Shown: piece after piece, positions 39,725-48,601 of the stretch
Position numbering within the stretch: position 1 is the first letter of the stretch
Layout: the number at the start of each line of letters is the position of its first letter
NCBI RefSeq assembly: GCF_900102195.1
Contig: NZ_FNBE01000017.1
Location: 1-64,000 of the forward strand
Reading direction: 5' to 3'
Source: Pseudonocardia oroxyli
GTDB lineage: Bacteria; Actinomycetota; Actinomycetes; Mycobacteriales; Pseudonocardiaceae
DNA: 64,000 nt
The notes under the pieces: model-generated
Database searches by the model: none
Told to the model about the DNA's origin: nothing
Seen by the model: only the letters and a program-made list of their open reading frames with translations
Made by a program: the position numbers and the translations under genes

Positions 39725-41166
39725 GAGGCCTCCTCGGCATCGTCGAACGGCAGGAGCACCTGGAAGCGGGTGTCGCCCGGCGCGGAGACGACCCGGAGGT
39801 CGCCGTGGTGGCGGTTCACCACGATCCGCCACGAGATGTCCAGGCCGAGCCCGGTGCCCTCGCCGACGGCCTTGGTGGTGAAGAAGGGCTCGAAGATCCG
39901 CGACCGGATCTCCTCCGGGACCCCCGGCCCGGTGTCGCCGATCTCGACGAGCATGCGGTCGCCCTCGCGGGCGGTGCGCACGGTGAGCGTGCCGTGTCCG
40001 CCCATGGCCTGCAGGGCGTTGTCGATCAGGTTCGTCCACACCTGGTTGAGCTCCGCGGCGTAGACGGAGATCTTCGGCAGCGTGCGGTCGAAGTCCTTCA
40101 CGAGCTGCACGCCGTCGCCGAACTTGTTGTGCAGCATCACGATGGTGGACTTGAGCAGCTCGTGGATGTCCACCGTCTGGTACGGCGCCCGGTCCATCTG
40201 CGAGTACTGCTTGGCCGCCCCGACCAGCGTGGACACCCGGGTGGTCGAGTCCGCGATCTCGTTCATCAGCAGCTCGGTCTCGACCGTGTAGTTCAGCCAG
40301 CGCACCGCGCCCTCGAGCACGGACGCCGGGACGCTCTCCTTGACCCGCGTCAGCCACTCGACGTCGATCCCCGCGGCGACGAAGTTCGGCGCGATGTCCC
40401 AGCCGCCGTCGATCCCGGACTCCTCCAGCCACTCGCCGACGGCGTCCTCGGCGTCTCCGGTCTCCAGCGGGGACAGGTCGGGCGCCTTCCCGACGCGGTC
40501 GGCCGCGTCCTCCTGGATGCGCACCAGGGTCTCCAGATCGACCCGGTCCCAGTTGCCCGCCCCGATCATGCCCAGCTTGTGGCGCATCCCCGCGACGCGT
40601 TCGCGCAGCGTGGCCGTGGCGCGCACGGCGGCGGCCGCCGGGTTGTTGAGCTCGTGGGTCAGACCGGCGGACAGCGACCCGAGGGCGAGCAGCCGCTCCC
40701 GCTGGGCCACGGCGTTCTGCGTGTTCTGGAACCCGAAGAACAGGCCCTCCAACAGGTGCAGGGCCATCGGGAACCACTCGCGCATCAGCGTCGACAGCTT
40801 CTCCGCGTCGAGCACGTAGAAGCGCGACGGGACCGTGACCCGCAGCGAGTTGTTGTAGACCTGCGGCACCCGGTCGCCGAGATAGGCCTGCCAGGCGCCG
40901 GCGTACACCCCGGGCTGCGAGGTCCGCTCGACCTCGACCTCCTCGCCGCCCGAGCGCCGGGTGAGCACGACGGTGCCCTCGATCAGCACGTAGAAGCAGG
41001 TCGCCGGCGCACCCTCGGTGTAGACCGGCCCGGGCCCGAACTCCTCGACGCGGCCCTGCTCGCACAGCGCCTCGAGCTGGGCGGGCTCGAGCTTCTCGAA
41101 GAGGAAGAGGGTCTTGAGCTCCTCCGGATCGCACACCGACCGTGCCGACGACTCGCTCTCGCTCAT
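39721..41166 (-). CDS. Cyclic-nucleotide-binding-domain histidine kinase
   Basis: 481 residues, cytosolic. Residues 10-125 form a cNMP-binding (CRP-like) fold: FLFEKLEPAQLEALCEQG, GAPATCFYVLIEGTVVL. The phosphoacceptor is His171 in LSAGLTHELNNPAAA, of NtrB-type sequence. HATPase blocks follow: NQVWTNLIDNALQAMG (N), IGDTGPGVP (G1), IFEPFFTTK (F), GTGLGLDIS (G2). It probably phosphorylates the receiver domain of the upstream gene's product, 12 bases away. Ligand binding, whether cAMP, cGMP or only a structural role, is not clear because the typical phosphate-binding RxA motif is not obvious. Confidence 0.88.
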   Translation of the reverse strand: MSESESSARSVCDPEELKTLFLFEKLEPAQLEALCEQGRVEEFGPGPVYTEGAPATCFYVLIEGTVVLTRRSGGEEVEVERTSQPGVYAGAWQAYLGDRVPQVYNNSLRVTVPSRFYVLDAEKLSTLMREWFPMALHLLEGLFFGFQNTQNAVAQRERLLALGSLSAGLTHELNNPAAAAVRATATLRERVAGMRHKLGMIGAGNWDRVDLETLVRIQEDAADRVGKAPDLSPLETGDAEDAVGEWLEESGIDGGWDIAPNFVAAGIDVEWLTRVKESVPASVLEGAVRWLNYTVETELLMNEIADSTTRVSTLVGAAKQYSQMDRAPYQTVDIHELLKSTIVMLHNKFGDGVQLVKDFDRTLPKISVYAAELNQVWTNLIDNALQAMGGHGTLTVRTAREGDRMLVEIGDTGPGVPEEIRSRIFEPFFTTKAVGEGTGLGLDISWRIVVNRHHGDLRVVSAPGDTRFQVLLPFDDAEEAS

Positions 41167-41178
41167 GACGGGTTCCCT

Positions 41179-42891
41179 CTACGGATTCTCTAGGTACCGG
41201 TGGACGAGCGACACGGCCATCGCCCCGTCGCCCACGGCGGACGCGACCCGCTTGACGGACTCGGCGCGGGCGTCCCCCGCGACGAACACGCCGGGCAGGC
41301 TCGTCTCCAGGTGCAACGGATCGCGCTCGGCATCCCATCCCGCGGGGCGCTTCCCGCCGACCAGCAGGTCCGGCCCGGCGAGGACGAACCCGCCCGCGTC
41401 CCGCGCGATCCGCTCGCCCAGCCACTCGGTGCGGGGGCTGGCCCCGATGAACACGAACAGGTACCCGGCGTCCACCGTCTCGGTCTCGCCGGTGGTGCGG
41501 TCCCGCAGGGTCAGCTTCTCCAGGTGCTCCCCGCCGGTGGCCTCGACGACCTCGCTGCAGGTGCGCACGGTGATCTCGGGGATGCCCTCGATCTGCTCGA
41601 TGAGGTACTGCGACATCGACGCCTGCAGGCTGGGCCCGCGCACCACCATCGTCACGCTGCGGGCGTGCCGCGAGAAGTACACGGCCGCCTGACCCGCCGA
41701 GTTGGCGCCGCCGACGACGTAGACGTCGCTGCCCGCGCAGCCCGCCGCCTCGGTCAGCGCCGAGCCGTAGAACACCCCGCGGCCCGCGAGCTCGGTCAGC
41801 CCCGGCGCCTCCAGCTCGCGGTAGGTCACCCCGGTCGCCAGGACGACGGCGTGGGCGTGGATCGCCGTGCCGTCCGCGAACCGGACGGTGCGGGCGCTGC
41901 CGTTCGCCTCCAGGGCGACGACCTCGCGGGCGGTGAGCAGCTCGGCGCCGAGCCGGATCGCCTGCCGCCGGGCCCGGTCGGTGAGCTGGGCACCGGACAC
42001 ACCGTCCGGGAAGCCGAGGTAGTTCTCGATCCGCGAGCTCTGGCCCGCCTGGCCGCCGGTCGCCATGCGCTCGACGAGCACCGTGCGCAGGCCCTCCGAC
42101 GCCCCGTACACGCTCGCGCCGAGGCCCGCCGGGCCGCCGCCGATCACGATGAGGTCGTAGAAGTCCGCGGCCGGGATCGTCGAGAGCCCGACGCGGTCGG
42201 CGAGCTGCCTCTCGTCCGGGCAGACCAGGCACTCCCCGGACGGGGAGATCACCACCGGCAGCTGCGAGTCGTCCACCCCGGCGGCCTCCAGCAGCCGGCA
42301 CGCCTCCGGCTGGTCGACCGGGTACCAGCGGTAGGGGACCTGGTTGCGGGCCAGGAAGTCCCGCACCTCGTGCGAGCGGGCCGACCAGCGGTGCCCGATC
42401 ACCCGCGTCTCGCTCACCTCGTGCCGGTCCGCCTGCGCCCAGGCCTCGATCATCGCGTCGACGACCGGGTAGAGCTTCTCCTCCGGCGGGTCCCAGGGCT
42501 TGAGCAGGTAGTGGTCCAGGTCGACGACGTTGATCGCGGTGATGGCGGCGTCGGTGTCGGCGTAGGCGGTGAGCAGCACCCGGCGGGCCACCGGGTAGAG
42601 GTCCAGGGCGCGTTCGAGGAACTCCAGCCCGTTCATGCCGGGCATGCGGTAGTCGGCGAGCAGGACGGCGACGTCGTTGCCGCGCAGCGCCATCTCCCTG
42701 AGCGTGTCGAGCGCCTGCTGGCCGGACTCGGCGCGCACGATGCGGAACCGGTCGCCGTAGCGGCGGCGCAGGTCGCGGGCCACGGCGCGGGACACGCTCG
42801 GGTCGTCGTCGACGGTGACGAGGGCGGGTTTGGCGGGGACGAGCGAGCTCGGAGCTGTGGGGGCCCCAGTCGACGTGGGGGCGTCGGTCAT
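41179..42891 (-). CDS. Response-regulator receiver / thioredoxin-like / TrxR-like flavoprotein fusion
   Basis: 570 residues from ATG at 42891 (better spaced from AGGATGG than the ATG at 42900). Residues 23-140 are a receiver: acidic DDD28-30, phosphorylation site Asp80 in LLADYRMPG, Lys131 in LLKPWD. Residues 160-240 are a thioredoxin/glutaredoxin-like fold with a CLVC pair (C221, C224). From about 245 it is a two-domain flavoprotein: DLIVIGGGPAGLGAS for FAD and VYVVGGANSAGQAAV for NADPH. The usual thioredoxin-reductase CxxC before that motif is missing. It may couple phosphorylation to redox state. It is first in an operon with the kinase and UBP genes. Confidence 0.88.
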   Translation of the reverse strand: MTDAPTSTGAPTAPSSLVPAKPALVTVDDDPSVSRAVARDLRRRYGDRFRIVRAESGQQALDTLREMALRGNDVAVLLADYRMPGMNGLEFLERALDLYPVARRVLLTAYADTDAAITAINVVDLDHYLLKPWDPPEEKLYPVVDAMIEAWAQADRHEVSETRVIGHRWSARSHEVRDFLARNQVPYRWYPVDQPEACRLLEAAGVDDSQLPVVISPSGECLVCPDERQLADRVGLSTIPAADFYDLIVIGGGPAGLGASVYGASEGLRTVLVERMATGGQAGQSSRIENYLGFPDGVSGAQLTDRARRQAIRLGAELLTAREVVALEANGSARTVRFADGTAIHAHAVVLATGVTYRELEAPGLTELAGRGVFYGSALTEAAGCAGSDVYVVGGANSAGQAAVYFSRHARSVTMVVRGPSLQASMSQYLIEQIEGIPEITVRTCSEVVEATGGEHLEKLTLRDRTTGETETVDAGYLFVFIGASPRTEWLGERIARDAGGFVLAGPDLLVGGKRPAGWDAERDPLHLETSLPGVFVAGDARAESVKRVASAVGDGAMAVSLVHRYLENP

Positions 42892-42947
42892 GGTGTCCAT
42901 CCTGCCGTGTGACGGGTGCGCGGTGCACGGGTTTCGCTCAGGGGTGC

Positions 42948-44894
42948 TCACCCCAGCCGTTCGCGCAGGCCACTGGCCCTGCTCACCGGTCTGCCGACGG
43001 CCGCGCGGACGGCCTCCTCGCTGCCCACCAGCCGCACGACGCGCTCGGCCCGGGTGACCGCCGTGTAGAGCAGCTCGCGGGTGAGCAGCGGCGACTCCGG
43101 CGGGGGCAACACGACGGTGACGTGCTGGAACTGGCTGCCCTGGCTGCGGTGGACGGTCATCGCGTGCACGGTCTGCACCCCGCCGACGCGGGCCGGGGCG
43201 AAGGACTGCGGATCCCCCGGGCGGCCGAACACCGCGCGCAGCACGCCGTGCTCGCGGACCACGACGCCGGTGTCGCCGTTGTAGAGGCCCAGGTCGTAGT
43301 CGTTCCCGGTGACCAGCAGCGGTCGACCGGCCCACCAGGGGCCCGCCCGCTCGCCGGGGGCGGGGTCGGCGAAACCCGGGTGGGCCTGGCCGAGCCAGCG
43401 CTCCACCTCCTGGCTCCAGCGGGTGACCCCGAACGGCCCGCGCCGGTGCGCGCACAACAGCCGGTGCCGGTCCAGCCCGCGCAGCGCGTCCGCCGTGCGG
43501 CCCTCGCGTGCCGCGGCGAGCAGCGCACCGGACGCCTCCACCACGTCCGCGCGCAGCCCGTCGAGACCTGTGGGCTCGCGGACCTGCAGATCGGACTCGA
43601 CGAAGAGCAGGTCCGGGTGTCCCGCGCGGAGCAGGGCGATCGCCTCGTCCGCGGACCCGCGCTGCACGGCGTCCGCGAACGCGGCGATGCCGCCCTCGAA
43701 GCGCCAGGTGTGGGTCAGCGTGACGACGCCGTGGACCACCGCCGGATCGTCCGGGGCGAGGGCGCCGATGCTCCGCAGCCGCTCGTCCAGCGCGGGCTCC
43801 GGCGTGCCCGACGCGCGGGCGAGGTCGCCGAGGACCGCACCCGCCTCGACCGACGCGAGCTGGTCCGGGTCGCCGACCAGGACGATCCGGGCGTCCGGGC
43901 GGACCGCCTCCAGCAGCCGGGCCATCAGCGTGAGGGAGACCATCGAGGTCTCGTCGACGACCACGACGTCGTGCGGGAGGCGGTTGGCGCGGTCGTGTCG
44001 GAAGCGGCTCGACGAGCCCGGCCGCCTGCCCAGCAGCCGGTGGATCGTCGAGGCCGTGGGCGCACCCACCCGGGCACGGTCCTCGGCGGGGAGCCTGCCG
44101 GTGTGGTGGCCGACGGACTCGCCGAGCCGCGCCGCGGCCTTGCCGGTGGGCGCGACCAGCGCGACCCGCAGGGGGGTCGGTCCGGTGTGCAGGTCGTGCA
44201 GCAGCGCGACCAGGCGCGCCACCGTCGTCGTCTTGCCCGTGCCGGGGCCGCCCGCGAGCACGGTGACCCGGCGCAGCGCCGCGACCGCCGCGGCGAGGCG
44301 TTGCAGGTCCGTGCCGGGCGGCGGGGCGGGCACGGCGCCCGTGTCCGGCGGGGGGTCGAAGAGCCGGGCGAGGCCCGCGCGCAGCCGGTCGAGGTCCACG
44401 ACGGGCTGCGCCGCGGCCGCCCGGTCCCGCAGCTCGCGCCGGACCAGCTCCTCCTCGGCCCAGTAGCGGTCGAGGTAGAGCAGGGACCGGCCGTCCTGCA
44501 CGGGGACCAGCCGCAGCGGGTGCCCGGACGCGGCCTCCGCCCCGACCGCGGTGAGCGGGCTGCGCTCCACGGCCGCGAGCCAGGCCGCGGGCGCCGGCCA
44601 CGGCAGCGCCGCGACGTCCACCGACTCCTCACCCTCGCCGAGCACGGTGTGACCGACCTCGGCGAGGTCCACGCACACCGAGCCGTTCCGGATGGCGCGC
44701 ACCGTGAGCGCGACCGCGAGCAGCACCTCCTCGAGCTCGCCCGCCGGATCCCCGCCGAGCCGCCCGAGCCGGGTCGCGACGTGCACGTCCGCCGCCGTGA
44801 GCACACCCGCGGTGTTGAACTTCGCCAGCAGACCCGAGGCGGAGCGTGCGGTCCGCAGGTCGTAGGGGTCGCGGTCGAGCTCCACGCTGGTCAT
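42948..44894 (-). CDS. recD: Exodeoxyribonuclease V subunit RecD
   Basis: 648 residues, ATG at 44894 overlapping the recB stop by ATGA. SF1B helicase motifs: LAGGPGTGKTTTVARL (I), VVVVDETSMVSLTLMARLL (II), LVGDPDQLASVEAGAVLGDL (III), and the C-terminal TVHRSQGSQFQHV and LLYTAVTRAERVVRLVG (V, VI). It is the fast 5'-3' motor of RecBCD, which processes double-strand breaks. Third gene of the recC-recB-recD operon. N-terminal AGVLTAADVHVATRLG is the RecD interface region. Confidence 0.93.
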   Translation of the reverse strand: MTSVELDRDPYDLRTARSASGLLAKFNTAGVLTAADVHVATRLGRLGGDPAGELEEVLLAVALTVRAIRNGSVCVDLAEVGHTVLGEGEESVDVAALPWPAPAAWLAAVERSPLTAVGAEAASGHPLRLVPVQDGRSLLYLDRYWAEEELVRRELRDRAAAAQPVVDLDRLRAGLARLFDPPPDTGAVPAPPPGTDLQRLAAAVAALRRVTVLAGGPGTGKTTTVARLVALLHDLHTGPTPLRVALVAPTGKAAARLGESVGHHTGRLPAEDRARVGAPTASTIHRLLGRRPGSSSRFRHDRANRLPHDVVVVDETSMVSLTLMARLLEAVRPDARIVLVGDPDQLASVEAGAVLGDLARASGTPEPALDERLRSIGALAPDDPAVVHGVVTLTHTWRFEGGIAAFADAVQRGSADEAIALLRAGHPDLLFVESDLQVREPTGLDGLRADVVEASGALLAAAREGRTADALRGLDRHRLLCAHRRGPFGVTRWSQEVERWLGQAHPGFADPAPGERAGPWWAGRPLLVTGNDYDLGLYNGDTGVVVREHGVLRAVFGRPGDPQSFAPARVGGVQTVHAMTVHRSQGSQFQHVTVVLPPPESPLLTRELLYTAVTRAERVVRLVGSEEAVRAAVGRPVSRASGLRERLG

Positions 44895-47800
44895 TGCAGG
44901 TCCCCCAGGTCGAACAGCGCCGGCTCGTCGGGCTCGGGTTCGCTCGGCCGGGGCTTCTTCGGCGGGGTGGGCGCGGTCGGCGGGGTGGATGCGGTCGGCT
45001 GCTCGACGGCCACGGGCAGGTCGAGGGCCAGCTCGTCCGGGCCGTCCAAGCCGTCCAGGCCGTCCGCGCCGACTGGGGCGTCCGGGCCGACAGCGTCGTC
45101 GGGGTCGACTGGGCCGCCGTCGGGGTCGACTGGGCCGCCCGGGTCGACCGCTTCGGCCTCCGCCGGCACGGGACCGACCGCGGACTGCTCGCCCGGCTCG
45201 GCGACGTCCGGAGCCGCCACCCGTGCTCGTGAGTGGCGATGGTCGCTCTGGCGACCATCGCCACTCACGGAGTCCAGGGTGTCCGAGAGCGCCTCGACCA
45301 GGCCGGCCGGCGGGCGCCAGCCGAAGACGCCGCAGGGCGTGCCCGCGACCTGCGGGGTGTCGGCGCCGCACATCCCGCGCAGGAACAGGTAGAGGACCCC
45401 ACCCAGGTGCGCGGCCGGGTCGTAGGACGGCAGCCGCCACCGCAGGTAGCGGTGCAGCGCGACCGCGTAGAGCAGGGCTTGCAGGGGGTAGTGCGCGGCC
45501 TGCATGGCCGGGACCAGCACGGCGGGGGCGTAGTGCGCCGCCGTGAGCGGCTCCCGGCCCGCCGGTCCCGCGGGCCCGAGCCAGTTGGTCTTGTAGTCCA
45601 CCACGAGATAGCGCCCGTCGACCCGCAGCACCGCGTCGATCGAGCCGGTGAGGTACCCGCGCAGCGGCTGGTCGGCGAGACCGGGGGCACCCAGCAGGTC
45701 CGGGTAGCCCGCGAGCGGGTCGTCCGCGGGCAGGTACCGACGCAGGACGGGGGCGAGGTCGCCCAGCGTGACCCGCCCGGCAGGGGTGTCGCCGCCCGCG
45801 AGGGGCATCTCGAAGTCCAGCTCGGCGAGGCGGTCCCGCGGTGGGATCGCCCGCAGCGCCCGGCCGCCCGCGAGCGGCCCCAGCGGGGTCTCGACGACCG
45901 GGACCAGGGCCGCCGCCAGGGCGTCCGGGTCGATGTCCGTGGGCTGCACGGCGAGCGCCGCGCCGACCTGGGCCCGCAGCTCGGTGGTCAGGTCCGGTGC
46001 GGTGGGGTCGAGGTGCTCGAACACCGCGTGCACCAGCGTGCCGAATCCGGCGCCCAGCGGGAGGTCCGCCATGGGGGAGGGCACGTCCGCCCCCAGGTCC
46101 GCCGCGGTCTCCGGCAGCTCGATCTCGGCCTCGTCGTCCGTCCCCGCGTGCTCCGGCTCGGACCCCACTCCGGATCCGGTCGGAGCCGACCCGTGCGCAT
46201 CCGCCGTCAGCGCCGAGTAGGACGTGCGCCGCCACGCGGTGTCCAGGACCCGGGCGAACCGGGCGGTCCCGAGGGCGGGCAGCGGCTCCGGGCGGGCGGG
46301 CGGTGGCGCGGGCGCACGCTCGGACAGGGTCTCGACGCTGAGCCCGGGAATCCCGCGCAGGAGGTCCAGGGCCACCGCGTCCGAGGGCACCTTGTACCCC
46401 GGCAGCGGCACGGTCCCCGCCGCCGGACGCCCGATCAGCAACCGGTTCAGCGCCGAGCACTCGGTGGTCGTCGAGGGTGCCCACCACGCCACGACCTGAC
46501 ACTTCGCCCGGGTCAGCGCCACGTACATCAGCCGCAGGTCCTCGCCCGCCTCCTCGTCCAGGTGGCGCTGCAGCCGCTCGGCGCGGGCCGGGCCGAGCGG
46601 GCCGCCGACGTCGAGCACGCGGGCCCCCTCGTCGTCGTGCACCAGCAGGACGTCCGCCTTGTCGTTCACCCAGCGGTCCCAGCCGAACGGCACGTAGACG
46701 ACCGGGAACTCCAGGCCCTTGCTGCGGTGCACGGTGACGATCTGCACCGCCTCGGCGTCCGACTCCAGCCTCCGCGACCGCTCCGTGGTGGTGTCCCGCG
46801 CCGCGTCCGCCATGCGGTGGCGCAGCCACTCGACCAGCGCGGACGGGCCCAGGTGCCGGTCGAGCGCGGCACCGTGGAGCACCTGCCCGATGTGCCGGAC
46901 GTCCGTCAGCCGCCGGTCGCCCTCGCGCAGCCCGAGCAGGCGTTCGGGCAGCCGGGTCCGGGTCGTGACGGCCTCCAGCAGCGCCGCGACCCCGCGCTCG
47001 GCGAGCACCGCGTGCCAGGCGCGCAGATCGGCGCCGAGCCCGTCGATCAGCTCCTCGGCGCGCGCGCCGCACAGCTCCTCGACGGTGTGCCCCACGAAGC
47101 AGGTGAGCGCCACCGCCCGCAGCCGGGTGGTGCGCTGCGGCTGCTCGACGGCCTCGAGGAGGGTGAGCCACTCGGCCGCCGCCTCCGTGGTGAACACGCT
47201 GGTGGTGCCGGTCAGCACCGCCGGGACGCCCGCCTCGGTGCAGGCCGCCCGCACGGCCAGGCCCTGGTTGTTGGTCCGGACGAGCACCGCCACGTCCCCG
47301 GCGTGCAGCGGCCGGTCCTCGACGGTGGCACCCGAGGCGAGCAGGGCCGCGACGTCTCGCGCGACGTCCTCGGCGACGACCTCGCGGGCCTTCGCCGCCC
47401 GGCCCAGCCTGCGGCCGGTCAGCGGGCCGATCCGGTCCCGGTCCACGACGCGCAGCCGGAACGGCTCGTCCGAGTGCGCACCGCTCGGGACGGCGAACCG
47501 CCGCGCCGTGTGGTGGGCCTCGACCCGCCGCACGACGATCTGGTCGCTGCCCAGCGCCACCCCCTCGCCGGAGGCCGAGCCGAACACCCCGTCGAGCGCG
47601 TCCAGCAGGGCCTCGTCGGTGCGGAAGTTCCGGCCGAGCGTGCGGACCGAGCCCTCCCGGACCGCCTGCAGGTAGGACACCACGTCCGCCCCCCGGAACG
47701 CGTAGATCGCCTGCTTGGGGTCCCCGATGAGCACGAGCGTGACCTGGCCGTGGAAGGACCGTTCGAGGATCTCCCACTGGATCGGGTCGGTGTCCTGGAA

Positions 47801-48601
47801 CTCGTCGACGAGCACCACGTCGTAGCGGGCCGCCAACCGCGCCCGCGCGGCCTCGCCGCGCACCGGGTCCCGCAGCGCGTCCGCGAGGCGGGTGAGCATG
47901 TCGTCGTAGCTGAAGAGCCTGCGGGCGCGCTTGCGGCGGTCCACCTCGGCGCGGACGGCCTTCGCGAACCCCTGCCGCACCTGCGCGACCGACTCCGGGG
48001 CGGCGTCCGCGGGCTCGAGCCGGGCCTGCGGGTCCCCGACGGCGCGCCGGGCCAGGGCGAGGGCCTCGTCCCGGCCGAACAGCGGCGACCCGGCCCCGCG
48101 GGCGGCGTACTTGCGCACGTAGAAGTCGTCCACGACCTCGGTGACCAGGTCGTCCGTGTGCTCGACGAACTCCGCGTCCGGATCGCTGTCCCCGGCCACC
48201 CCGAGCCCGGCCAGCATCTGCTGGCAGAACTGGTGGGTGGTCGCGATGGTGGCCGCGTCGAACTCGGCGAGGGCGGCGCGCAGGTTCGCCCGGGCCGCCT
48301 CCACGTCGCCCTTCTGCAGCAGCGTGATCACCGGATCGTCCGTGAGCACCCCGCTGGCCAGCCCGCGCTCGGTCGCCGCGAGCCGCTCCCGGACCCGTTC
48401 GCGCAGCTCCTGGGTGGCCTCCCGGCCGAAGGTGACCAGCATCAGGCGCGACAGGGGGACCCCGTCGGCCACGTACCGGGTGGCCAGCGCGGCGATCGTG
48501 TACGTCTTGCCGGTGCCCGCGCTCGCCTCCAGCACGGTGGTGCCCACGGGCAGGTCACCGTCGACCGCGAACTGCGGGTGGGTGGGGAGCACCTGGGTCA
48601 C
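44891..48601 (-). CDS. recB: Exodeoxyribonuclease V subunit RecB, with palindrome and acidic tail at its C terminus
   Basis: 1236 residues from GTG at 48601 (GTGA overlap with recC). Motifs: LEASAGTGKTYTIAAL (Walker A), VVLVDEFQDTDPIQW, GDPKQAIYAFRGAD, IVTVHRSKGLEFPVVYVP, LMYVALTRAKCQVV. The nuclease domain is intact: LVHAVFEHLD, SIDAVLR and YLVVDYKTNW carry His, Asp, Asp and Lys. It is the 3'-5' helicase and nuclease of RecBCD. After the conserved end (GVFGWRPPAGLVEALSDTLD) a type A palindrome is translated (V1112-S1124), followed by about 112 acidic/Pro-rich residues ending PALFDLGDLQ. That tail is unlike any RecB part I know. Confidence 0.93.
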   Translation of the reverse strand: MTQVLPTHPQFAVDGDLPVGTTVLEASAGTGKTYTIAALATRYVADGVPLSRLMLVTFGREATQELRERVRERLAATERGLASGVLTDDPVITLLQKGDVEAARANLRAALAEFDAATIATTHQFCQQMLAGLGVAGDSDPDAEFVEHTDDLVTEVVDDFYVRKYAARGAGSPLFGRDEALALARRAVGDPQARLEPADAAPESVAQVRQGFAKAVRAEVDRRKRARRLFSYDDMLTRLADALRDPVRGEAARARLAARYDVVLVDEFQDTDPIQWEILERSFHGQVTLVLIGDPKQAIYAFRGADVVSYLQAVREGSVRTLGRNFRTDEALLDALDGVFGSASGEGVALGSDQIVVRRVEAHHTARRFAVPSGAHSDEPFRLRVVDRDRIGPLTGRRLGRAAKAREVVAEDVARDVAALLASGATVEDRPLHAGDVAVLVRTNNQGLAVRAACTEAGVPAVLTGTTSVFTTEAAAEWLTLLEAVEQPQRTTRLRAVALTCFVGHTVEELCGARAEELIDGLGADLRAWHAVLAERGVAALLEAVTTRTRLPERLLGLREGDRRLTDVRHIGQVLHGAALDRHLGPSALVEWLRHRMADAARDTTTERSRRLESDAEAVQIVTVHRSKGLEFPVVYVPFGWDRWVNDKADVLLVHDDEGARVLDVGGPLGPARAERLQRHLDEEAGEDLRLMYVALTRAKCQVVAWWAPSTTTECSALNRLLIGRPAAGTVPLPGYKVPSDAVALDLLRGIPGLSVETLSERAPAPPPARPEPLPALGTARFARVLDTAWRRTSYSALTADAHGSAPTGSGVGSEPEHAGTDDEAEIELPETAADLGADVPSPMADLPLGAGFGTLVHAVFEHLDPTAPDLTTELRAQVGAALAVQPTDIDPDALAAALVPVVETPLGPLAGGRALRAIPPRDRLAELDFEMPLAGGDTPAGRVTLGDLAPVLRRYLPADDPLAGYPDLLGAPGLADQPLRGYLTGSIDAVLRVDGRYLVVDYKTNWLGPAGPAGREPLTAAHYAPAVLVPAMQAAHYPLQALLYAVALHRYLRWRLPSYDPAAHLGGVLYLFLRGMCGADTPQVAGTPCGVFGWRPPAGLVEALSDTLDSVSGDGRQSDHRHSRARVAAPDVAEPGEQSAVGPVPAEAEAVDPGGPVDPDGGPVDPDDAVGPDAPVGADGLDGLDGPDELALDLPVAVEQPTASTPPTAPTPPKKPRPSEPEPDEPALFDLGDLQ
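45229..45268. repeat. Palindromic repeat, type A, in frame inside recB
   Basis: 40 bases; arms GTGAGTGGCGATGGTCGC and GCGACCATCGCCACTCAC. On the recB strand it starts exactly at codon 1112 and reads VSGDGRQSDHRHS, in the same phase as the insertion in the molybdopterin enzyme gene. Confidence 0.9.
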
